From positions 1 to 64,000 of the forward strand of contig JAMLIV010000017.1 of NCBI GenBank assembly GCA_023954075.1: DNA of 64,000 nucleotides. The letters are read 5' to 3'. Positions 34,314 through 41,951 of this stretch are shown in pieces; within the stretch, counting starts at the first letter, position 1, and each line of letters opens with the position of its first letter. Source of the DNA: Lysobacteraceae bacterium (GTDB lineage: Bacteria; Pseudomonadota; Gammaproteobacteria; Xanthomonadales; Xanthomonadaceae). Both the position numbers and the translations under genes were made by a program. The notes under the pieces were generated by a model. It was not told the origin of the DNA, ran no database searches, and saw only the letters and a list, made by a program, of their open reading frames with translations.

Positions 34314-37300
34314 ATGAGCTATTTCCTTGACCGCCTGCAGTTCTTCAAGCGCCAGGCGGAGCCGTTCGCCGACGGCCACGGCTTCACCAAGACCGAAAGC
34401 CGCGACTGGGAGAACGGCTACCGTGCGCGCTGGCAGTACGACAAGATCGTGCGCTCCACCCACGGGGTGAACTGCACCGGCTCCTGCAGCTGGAAGATCT
34501 ACGTCAAGAACGGCCTGGTGACCTGGGAAACCCAGCAGACCGACTACCCGCGCACGCGGCCCGACCTGCCCAACCACGAGCCGCGCGGCTGCCCGCGCGG
34601 GGCCAGCTATTCCTGGTACCTGTACAGCGCCAACCGCCTGAAGTACCCGCTGATCCGCGGCGCGCTGCTGCGCCTGTGGCGGCAGGCGCGCAAGACCATG
34701 GCACCGGTGGACGCCTGGGCCAGCATCGTGGAAGACCCGGCCAAGGCGGCGGACTACAAGTCGCGCCGCGGCATGGGCGGCTTCGCGCGGGTGCGCTGGG
34801 AGGAGGCCAACGAGCTGATCGCCGCCTCGAACCTTTACACGGTGAAAAAGTACGGCCCGGATCGCGTGGTCGGGTTCTCGCCGATCCCGGCGATGTCGAT
34901 GGTGTCCTACGCCTCCGGCGCGCGCTACCTGTCGCTGCTCGGCGGTGCCTGCCTGTCGTTCTACGACTGGTACTGCGACCTGCCGCCGTCCTCGCCGCAG
35001 GTGTGGGGCGAGCAGACCGACGTGCCGGAATCGGCCGACTGGTACAACAGCCGCTACATCATCGCGTGGGGCTCCAACGTCCCGCAGACCCGCACGCCCG
35101 ACGCGCACTTCTTCACCGAGGCGCGCTACAACGGCACCAAGACGGTGGCGATCACCCCGGACTATTCCGAAGTCGCCAAGCTCACCGACCACTGGCTGCA
35201 CCCCAAGCAGGGCACCGACGCCGCGCTGGCGTTCGCGTTCGGCCACGTGATCCTGAAGGAGTTCCACGTCGACCGGCCCTCGCAGTACTTCACCGACTAT
35301 TGCCGGCAATACACCGACATGCCGCTGCTGGTGCGGCTGGAGCGGCGCGACGATGGCCGGCTGGTGGCGGGGCGTTACCTGCGCGCCTCCGACCTCGGCG
35401 GGCTGGGCGAGGCCAACAATCCCGAATGGAAGAGCCTGGCGTTCGACGAGACCACCGGTGCCGTCACCGTGCCGAACGGCTCGGTCGGTTTCCGCTGGGG
35501 CGAAAAGGGCAAGTGGAACATCGAGGAAAAGGACAGCGCCGGTCGCGAGACGCGCCTGCGGCTGAGCTTCAAGGACGCCCATGACGGCATCGAGGCGGTG
35601 AGCTTTCCGTACTTCGGCGGCATCGAGCACGAGAAGTGGACCGCCGTCAAGTTCGAGGACGTGCTGGAGCGCAACATCCCGGTGCGCAGGCTGCAGACCG
35701 CCGATGGCGCGGAAACCCTGGTCGCCACGGTGTACGACCTGCTGCTGGCGCAGTACGGCGTGGACCGCGGCTTCGGCGGCGGCAACGTGGCCACCAGCTT
35801 CGACGACAACCTGCCGGGCACCCCGGCCTGGCAGGAAACGATCACCGGCGTGCCGCGTCTGGACGTGATCGAGATCGCCCGCGAGTTCGCCCGCACCGCC
35901 GACAAGACCCGTGGCCGCAGCATGATCATCGTCGGCGCGGCGATGAACCACTGGTACCACAACGACATGAACTACCGCGGCCTGATCAACATGCTGGTCA
36001 TGTGCGGCTGCGTGGGTCAGACGGGAGGCGGCTGGGCGCACTACGTCGGGCAGGAAAAGCTGCGCCCGCAGACCGGCTGGCAGCCGCTGGCGTTCGCGCT
36101 GGACTGGAGCAAGCCACCGCGCCACATGAATGGCACCTCGTTCTTCTACTTCAACTCCGACCAATGGCGCTACGAGAAGCTGGACGTGAAGGAGATCCTT
36201 TCGCCGCTGGCCGACCCGGCGAAGTTCACCGGCTCGATGGCCGACCTGAACCTGCGCGCGGTGCGCATGGGCTGGCTGCCCAGCGCGCCGCAGCTGGACC
36301 GCAATCCGATCGAGGTGGTGCGCGAGGCCGAGGCGGCCGGCGTGGCACCGGTCGACTACGCGGTGGCGCAGCTGAAGTCCGGCGCGCTGGACTTCGCCTT
36401 CGCCGATCCGGACGCGCCGCAGAACTTCCCGCGCAACCTCTTCATCTGGCGCTCCAACCTGCTGGGCTCGTCCGGCAAGGGCCATGAATACATGCTGCGC
36501 CACCTGCTCGGCACCCGCCACGGCGTGCAGGGCAAGGACCTGGGCGAGCGCGGCGCGACCAAGCCCGAGGAAGTGAGGTGGCGCGACGAGGCACCCGAGG
36601 GCAAGCTCGATCTGCTGGTCACGCTCGACTTCCGCATGTGCACCACCGCGCTGTATTCCGACGTGGTGCTGCCCACCGCCACCTGGTACGAAAAGAACGA
36701 CCTCAACACCTCCGACATGCACCCCTTCATCCATCCGCTGTCGAAAGCGGTGGATCCGGCGTGGGAATCGCGCAGCGACTGGGACATCTTCAAGGGCATC
36801 GCGCGCACCGTCAGCGAGCTGGCCCCCGGCGTGCTGGACGTGGTCAAGGACCTGGTGCTGGTGCCGACCCTGCACGACACCCCCAACGAGCTGGCGATGC
36901 CGCTGGGCGTGACCGACTGGAAGAAGGGCGAGTGCGAGGCCATCCCCGGCAAGACCATGCCGTCGATGGTGGTGGTGGAGCGCGACTACCCGAACCTCTA
37001 CAAGAAGTTCACCTCGCTGGGCCCGCTGCTGGACAAGCAGGGCAACGGCGGCAAGGGCATGAACTGGGATACCAGGGACGAGGTGCACTTCCTCGGCGAT
37101 CTCAACCAGCGCGTGCGCGAGGAGGGTGTGAGCCACGGCCGGCCGCAGATCGATTCGGCCATCGACGCCTGCGAGGTGATCCTGCACCTGGCGCCGGAAA
37201 CCAACGGCCACGTCGCCGTGAAGGCGTGGGAATCGCTCGGCACCTTCACCGGCCGCGACCACACCCATCTCGCCGTCGGCAAGGAGCACGAGGCGATCCG

Positions 37301-38057
37301 CTTCCGCGACATCCAGGCGCAGCCGCGCAAGATCATTTCCTCGCCGATCTGGTCGGGGCTGGAGGACGAGCACGTCAGCTACAACGCCGGCTACACCAAT
37401 GTCCACGAGCTGATCCCGTGGCGCACCCTGACCGGGCGCCAGCAGTTCTACCAGGACCACGAGTGGATGCTGGCCTTCGGCGAGGGCTTCATGCAGTACC
37501 GCCCGCCGGTGGACACCAAGACCATCGCGCCGATGCTCGGCAAGAAACCGAACGGCCACAAGGAGATCGTGCTGAACTGGATCACCCCGCACCAGAAGTG
37601 GGGCATCCACAGCACCTACTCCGACAACCTCATCATGCAGACGCTCTCGCGCGGCGGGCCGATCGTGTGGCTCAGCGAGGACGATGCGCGCGAGGCGGGG
37701 ATCGAGGACAACGACTGGATCGAGCTGTTCAACGTCAACGGCGCGATCGCGGCCCGCGCCGTGGTCAGCCAGCGGGTGAAGCCGGGCATGGCGATGATGT
37801 ACCACGCCCAGGAGCGCATCATCAACACGCCCGGTTCCGAGATCACCGGCACCCGCGGCGGCATCCACAACTCGGTGACGCGCGTGGTGCTCAAGCCGAC
37901 CCACATGATCGGCGGCTACGCCCAGTATTCCTACGGCTTCAACTACTACGGCACCGTCGGCACCAACCGCGACGAGCTGGTGGTGGTGAGGAAGATGGAC
38001 AGGATCGACTGGCTGGACGGCGAGCCCGTGCCTGCCAATGCCCGGGAGGTGGTGTGA
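34314..38057 (+). CDS. narG: Respiratory nitrate reductase, alpha subunit
   Basis: NarG (1247 residues, the same length as the E. coli protein) is the bis-MGD catalytic subunit that reduces nitrate to nitrite on the cytoplasmic face of the membrane. The N-terminal FS0 cluster ligands are in STHGVNCTGSCSWKIYV near 46-62, with the last Cys in PRGCPRGASYSWY. The molybdenum Asp region is YNSRYIIAWGSNVPQTRTPDAH near 245. No Tat signal is seen beyond the remnant-like start, as in membrane-bound Nar with an inward active site. It is the first gene of a six-gene operon. Confidence 0.98.
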   Translation: MSYFLDRLQFFKRQAEPFADGHGFTKTESRDWENGYRARWQYDKIVRSTHGVNCTGSCSWKIYVKNGLVTWETQQTDYPRTRPDLPNHEPRGCPRGASYSWYLYSANRLKYPLIRGALLRLWRQARKTMAPVDAWASIVEDPAKAADYKSRRGMGGFARVRWEEANELIAASNLYTVKKYGPDRVVGFSPIPAMSMVSYASGARYLSLLGGACLSFYDWYCDLPPSSPQVWGEQTDVPESADWYNSRYIIAWGSNVPQTRTPDAHFFTEARYNGTKTVAITPDYSEVAKLTDHWLHPKQGTDAALAFAFGHVILKEFHVDRPSQYFTDYCRQYTDMPLLVRLERRDDGRLVAGRYLRASDLGGLGEANNPEWKSLAFDETTGAVTVPNGSVGFRWGEKGKWNIEEKDSAGRETRLRLSFKDAHDGIEAVSFPYFGGIEHEKWTAVKFEDVLERNIPVRRLQTADGAETLVATVYDLLLAQYGVDRGFGGGNVATSFDDNLPGTPAWQETITGVPRLDVIEIAREFARTADKTRGRSMIIVGAAMNHWYHNDMNYRGLINMLVMCGCVGQTGGGWAHYVGQEKLRPQTGWQPLAFALDWSKPPRHMNGTSFFYFNSDQWRYEKLDVKEILSPLADPAKFTGSMADLNLRAVRMGWLPSAPQLDRNPIEVVREAEAAGVAPVDYAVAQLKSGALDFAFADPDAPQNFPRNLFIWRSNLLGSSGKGHEYMLRHLLGTRHGVQGKDLGERGATKPEEVRWRDEAPEGKLDLLVTLDFRMCTTALYSDVVLPTATWYEKNDLNTSDMHPFIHPLSKAVDPAWESRSDWDIFKGIARTVSELAPGVLDVVKDLVLVPTLHDTPNELAMPLGVTDWKKGECEAIPGKTMPSMVVVERDYPNLYKKFTSLGPLLDKQGNGGKGMNWDTRDEVHFLGDLNQRVREEGVSHGRPQIDSAIDACEVILHLAPETNGHVAVKAWESLGTFTGRDHTHLAVGKEHEAIRFRDIQAQPRKIISSPIWSGLEDEHVSYNAGYTNVHELIPWRTLTGRQQFYQDHEWMLAFGEGFMQYRPPVDTKTIAPMLGKKPNGHKEIVLNWITPHQKWGIHSTYSDNLIMQTLSRGGPIVWLSEDDAREAGIEDNDWIELFNVNGAIAARAVVSQRVKPGMAMMYHAQERIINTPGSEITGTRGGIHNSVTRVVLKPTHMIGGYAQYSYGFNYYGTVGTNRDELVVVRKMDRIDWLDGEPVPANAREVV

Positions 38058-39604
38058 TGAAAGTCCGCGCACAGATCGCGATGGTGCTGAACCTGGACAA
38101 GTGCATCGGCTGCCACACGTGTTCCATCACCTGCAAGAACGTCTGGACCAGCCGCGAAGGCGTCGAGTACGCCTGGTTCAACAACGTCGAGACCAAGCCC
38201 GGCGTCGGCTATCCCAAGGAGTGGGAAAACCAGGACAAGTGGAACGGCGGCTGGGTGCGCACCCGCGCCGGCAAGCTCGTGCCCAAGGCCGGCGGGCGCT
38301 GGCGGATGCTTGCGAAGATCTTCGCCAACCCCGACCTGCCGCAGATCGACGACTACTACGAGCCGTTCGACTTCGACTACCAGCACCTGCACGAAGCCCC
38401 GGACGTGAAGCACCAGCCGACCGCGCGCCCGCGCTCGCTGATCTCCGGCGAGCGCATGCAGAAGATCCACTGGGGACCGAACTGGGAGGAAATCCTCGGC
38501 ACCGAATTCGCCAAGCGCAGCAAGGACAGAAACTTCGACGGCGTGCAGAAGGAGATCTACGGCGCGTTCGAGAAGACCTTCATGATGTACCTGCCGCGGC
38601 TGTGCGAGCACTGCCTCAACCCGGCGTGCGTGTCGGCGTGCCCCTCGGGCGCGATCTACAAGCGCGAGGAGGACGGCATCGTGCTGATCGACCAGGACAA
38701 GTGCCGCGGCTGGCGCATGTGCGTGTCGGCCTGCCCGTACAAGAAGATCTACTACAACTGGAAGACCGGCAAATCCGAGAAGTGCATCTTCTGCTACCCG
38801 CGCATCGAGATGGGCGAGCCCACGGTGTGCTCGGAAACCTGCGTCGGCCGCATCCGCTACCTCGGCGTGCTGCTGTACGACGCCGACCGCATCCAGGAAG
38901 CCGCCTCCGTGCCGGCCGAGAAGGACCTGTACCAGGCGCACCTGGACATCTTCCTCGACCCCAATGACCCGGCGGTGATCGAGGCCGCGCGCAAGGAAGG
39001 CATCCCCGACAGCTGGCTGGAGGCGGCAGTGAACTCGCCCACCTACAAGCTCGCCATCGACTGGAAGCTGGCGCTGCCGCTGCACCCGGAATACCGCACC
39101 CTGCCGATGGTCTGGTACGTGCCGCCGCTGTCGCCGATCCAGTCCGCGGCCGAGCGCGGCCGGGTGGGAATGAACGGCGAACTGCCCGACATCGCCTCGC
39201 TGCGCATCCCGGTGCGGTATCTGGCCAACATGCTGACCGCCGGCGATGAAGCGCCGGTGGTGCGTGCGCTGGAGCGGATGATGGCGATGCGTGCCTGGCG
39301 GCGTTCGCTGAACGTGGACGGGGTCGAGGACCACGCCGTGCTGAAGCAGGCCGGGCTGACCGTGGCACAGGCCGAGGACATGTACCGCTATCTGGCCATC
39401 GCCAACTACGAGGACCGCTTCGTGATTCCCTCGGCGCACCGCGAATACGCCAACGACGCCTTCGGCGAGCGCGGCGGCTGCGGCTTCACCTTCGGCAACG
39501 GCTGCAGCGGCGATTCGCCGGCGGACCTCTTCGGCCAGCGCAAGAGCACCAGCTACGCGGTGCATCCGAACCGGCAGGAAAAATCGCTCGAGGTGACCCG
39601 ATGA
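38057..39604 (+). CDS. narH: Respiratory nitrate reductase, beta subunit
   Basis: NarH (515 residues) carries four iron-sulfur clusters that pass electrons from NarI haems to NarG. Visible cysteine groups are NLDKCIGCHTCSITCKNVW near 15-34, LCEHCLNPACVSACPSG near 183-200, CRGWRMCVSACP near 215, and CIFCYPRIEMGEPTVCSETC near 240-260. The third has Trp in place of one Cys, the NarH mark of the [3Fe-4S] centre. The start overlaps the narG stop by one base (TGATG), and its stop overlaps narJ. Confidence 0.98.
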   Translation: MKVRAQIAMVLNLDKCIGCHTCSITCKNVWTSREGVEYAWFNNVETKPGVGYPKEWENQDKWNGGWVRTRAGKLVPKAGGRWRMLAKIFANPDLPQIDDYYEPFDFDYQHLHEAPDVKHQPTARPRSLISGERMQKIHWGPNWEEILGTEFAKRSKDRNFDGVQKEIYGAFEKTFMMYLPRLCEHCLNPACVSACPSGAIYKREEDGIVLIDQDKCRGWRMCVSACPYKKIYYNWKTGKSEKCIFCYPRIEMGEPTVCSETCVGRIRYLGVLLYDADRIQEAASVPAEKDLYQAHLDIFLDPNDPAVIEAARKEGIPDSWLEAAVNSPTYKLAIDWKLALPLHPEYRTLPMVWYVPPLSPIQSAAERGRVGMNGELPDIASLRIPVRYLANMLTAGDEAPVVRALERMMAMRAWRRSLNVDGVEDHAVLKQAGLTVAQAEDMYRYLAIANYEDRFVIPSAHREYANDAFGERGGCGFTFGNGCSGDSPADLFGQRKSTSYAVHPNRQEKSLEVTR

Positions 39605-40299
39605 GCCTGCTCAAGCTCATCGGCGTACTGCTCGACTATCCGCGGGACGCGCTCTGGGAACACGGTGAGGAACTCCTCGCCGCGGCGCAGGACGACGCCC
39701 TCCCGCCGGCGCGCCGGCAGGCGCTGGTGCAGCACGTGCGCGACCTGCTCGCCACCGATCCGCTCGAGGCGCAGGAGCGCTGGCTGGCGCTTTTCGACCG
39801 CGGCCGGTCGATGAGCCTGCTCTTGTTCGAGCACATCCACGGCGAATCGCGCGATCGCGGCCAGGCGATGGTCGACCTGATCGAGGCCTACCGCAGGAAC
39901 GGCTACGAGCTGTCCGCGCGCGAGCTGCCGGACTACCTGCCGCTGCTGCTGGAATACCTGGGCCAACGCCCGCCGGAGGAGGCGCGCGACTGGCTGCAGC
40001 ACGTCAGCCACATCATCGGCCTTCTGGCCGCGCGCGCGGGCGAGCGCGGAAGCAGTCACGCCGTGCTGCTCGAAACCCTGGTGGAGTACGCCAGCGGTGC
40101 GGTCGATATCGACGCGCTGCGCCGCCGCGCGCGGCAGGAGCCGCGCGACGACACGCCCGAGGTCATGGACCAGCTCTGGGAGGAGGAGGCGGTGCGCTTC
40201 GGTGCCGAGGCCCCCGCCCAGGACTGCGATCCTTCCGCCACCCGCGCGCCGCGTCCGGCGGCCGCGCCCAGCCATGCCAACCCGCAGGTGCAGCCATGA
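39601..40299 (+). CDS. narJ: Nitrate reductase assembly chaperone
   Basis: NarJ (232 residues) binds apo-NarG and times cofactor insertion and membrane attachment. The all-helical TorD-like fold has LKLIGVLLDYPRDALWEHGEEL at the start and the diagnostic YVPLFDxGRxxSLLLFEHVHGESRDRGQAM pattern, here LFDRGRSMSLLLFEHIHG near 62-80. The C-terminal 30 residues are Ala/Pro-rich and look unstructured. ATGA overlaps with narH and narI indicate tight coupling. Confidence 0.95.
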   Translation: MSLLKLIGVLLDYPRDALWEHGEELLAAAQDDALPPARRQALVQHVRDLLATDPLEAQERWLALFDRGRSMSLLLFEHIHGESRDRGQAMVDLIEAYRRNGYELSARELPDYLPLLLEYLGQRPPEEARDWLQHVSHIIGLLAARAGERGSSHAVLLETLVEYASGAVDIDALRRRARQEPRDDTPEVMDQLWEEEAVRFGAEAPAQDCDPSATRAPRPAAAPSHANPQVQP

Positions 40300-41000
40300 G
40301 CCACGTGGATACCTTCGCCTTCCAGATTTATCCCTACATCGCGCTCGCGGTGTTCTTCATCGGCAGCTGGGCGCGCTTCGACCGCGCCATGTTCACCTGG
40401 CGCGCCGGCTCCAGCCAGCTCCTGTCCGACAAGGGCATGCGCTGGGGCAGCAACCTCTTCCACATCGGCATCCTGGCGATCCTCGCCGGCCACCTCGTCG
40501 GCCTCCTGACGCCGCACTGGGTATACGAGCCCTTCATCACCGTGCCGCAGAAGCAGCTGCTGGCGATGGTGGTGGGCGGCGCGTTCGGCGCGGTCTGCCT
40601 GGTCGGCATCAGCATCCTCACCTTGCGCCGGCTGACCAATCCGCGGGTCAGGGCCACCGGCACGTTCGCAGATACCGCGATCCTGCTGCTGCTGTTCGCG
40701 CAGCTGCTGCTGGGCCTCTACACCATCGTCGAATCCAGCAAGCACATGGACGGTGGCGTGATGATGGCGCTGGCCGAATGGGCGCAGCGCATCGTCACCT
40801 TCCGCGGCGGCGCGGCCGAGTTCGTGGCCGGCGTGAGCTGGGTCTACAAGGCGCACATCTTCCTCGGCCTGACCCTGTTCCTGCTGACGCCCTTCACCCG
40901 CCTGGTGCACGTGTGGAGCATCCCGCTCAGCTACCTTTGGCGGCCCTATCAGGTGGTGCGCCGCCGCCAGCCGCCGCTGCGCTACGGCCCGAGGGCCTGA
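40296..41000 (+). CDS. narI: Respiratory nitrate reductase, gamma subunit
   Basis: NarI (234 residues) is the dihaem cytochrome b that oxidises quinol in the inner membrane. Five hydrophobic segments are visible, starting FAFQIYPYIALAVFFIGSW. Candidate haem-ligand histidines are in NLFHIGILAILAGHLVGLL near 52-68 and in the C-terminal YKAHIFLGLTLFLL and FTRLVHVWSIPLSYL near 187-210. The mature complex is NarGHI; NarJ is not retained. Confidence 0.97.
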   Translation: MSHVDTFAFQIYPYIALAVFFIGSWARFDRAMFTWRAGSSQLLSDKGMRWGSNLFHIGILAILAGHLVGLLTPHWVYEPFITVPQKQLLAMVVGGAFGAVCLVGISILTLRRLTNPRVRATGTFADTAILLLLFAQLLLGLYTIVESSKHMDGGVMMALAEWAQRIVTFRGGAAEFVAGVSWVYKAHIFLGLTLFLLTPFTRLVHVWSIPLSYLWRPYQVVRRRQPPLRYGPRA

Positions 41001-41896
41001 TGATGGAACGCAGTCGCCCGCTTGCCATCACCCTGATCGACTCGCAGGCACCGGTCGCCGATGACGCCCACGCCGACCGCGCGCGCGACGCCAGCGAAGG
41101 CCCGCGCACGCTGGGCCAGCGCGCCCCGGCGTTCCTGTTCGTCGGCGATACGGCGATCAGCGAGGCGCAGATCGCCGGGGAAATGCAGTTCCACCGCGCC
41201 ATGAAGCCCGAGCAGTCGCGCGCCAGCGCGGCGCGTGCGCTGGTGGTGCGCGAGCTGCTGCGCCGCGAGGCGGAGCGGCTGGGCATTGCGCAGGATTTGC
41301 AGCCCCATCCCGGCGAGCCGCTCGAGGAGGCCTGCATCCGCGTCCTGCTCGAACGCGAGGCAGAGAGCCGCACGCCGTCCGAGCAAGACTGCCGGCGCTA
41401 CTTCGAGCAGAATCCCGGGCGCTTCCATGCGCCGCTGCGCCTGCGCGCGCGCCACATCCTGCTGGCCGCGGCGGCGGATGACGTGAACGGCCGCTTCAGC
41501 GCGCGCAGCCGCGCCGAAGAACTGATCGCGGAGCTGAAGACGCGGCCGCAGCTCTTCGCCGACTTCGCCCTGCGCCATTCGGACTGCCCCTCGAAGGACC
41601 AGGGCGGGGATCTGGGCTGGCTGGAGCGCGGCCAGACCGTGCCCGAGTTCGATCGCCAGGTGTTCCGCCTGCGCCAGGGGCTGGCCGGCTTCCCGGTCGA
41701 GTCGCGCTGGGGCTATCACGTCGTGCAGGTCGACGGGATCGCCGACGGCGAGGCGCTCGAATTCGATGCCGTGCACCAGCGCATCCGCGATTACCTCGAA
41801 CTGCAGGTACGCCAGCAGGCGCTCCAGCAATACCTGCTCGAACTCCAGCACCGCTACACGGTGCGCGGGCTGGAGGCGATCGAAGCGGCGGCCTGA
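41000..41896 (+). CDS. PpiC/parvulin-type peptidyl-prolyl isomerase of the nar operon
   Basis: This 298-residue protein has a C-terminal parvulin domain at about 140-255: RARHILLAAAADDVNGRFSAR, FADFALRHSDCPSKDQGGDLGWLERGQTVPEFD and the closing PVESRWGYHVVQVDG. The N-terminal 130 residues are helical. There is no signal peptide or lipobox, so it probably acts in the cytoplasm, unlike SurA or PpiD. ppiC genes in nar operons are known in Pseudomonas and relatives, where a role in Nar maturation is assumed but poorly defined. Its ATG overlaps the narI stop (TGATG). Confidence 0.9.
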   Translation: MMERSRPLAITLIDSQAPVADDAHADRARDASEGPRTLGQRAPAFLFVGDTAISEAQIAGEMQFHRAMKPEQSRASAARALVVRELLRREAERLGIAQDLQPHPGEPLEEACIRVLLEREAESRTPSEQDCRRYFEQNPGRFHAPLRLRARHILLAAAADDVNGRFSARSRAEELIAELKTRPQLFADFALRHSDCPSKDQGGDLGWLERGQTVPEFDRQVFRLRQGLAGFPVESRWGYHVVQVDGIADGEALEFDAVHQRIRDYLELQVRQQALQQYLLELQHRYTVRGLEAIEAAA

Positions 41897-41951
41897 CCGC
41901 CACTCCGGTGCGCCGGGTTCCGGTTCCCCCAACTCACAGTCGAGACATTCC

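Noticed and set aside
34272..38072. A 1266-codon open frame on the minus strand across narG
   Set aside because: It is antisense to narG, rich in His/Val/Arg/Gly typical of GC-rich shadow frames, and has no recognisable domain.
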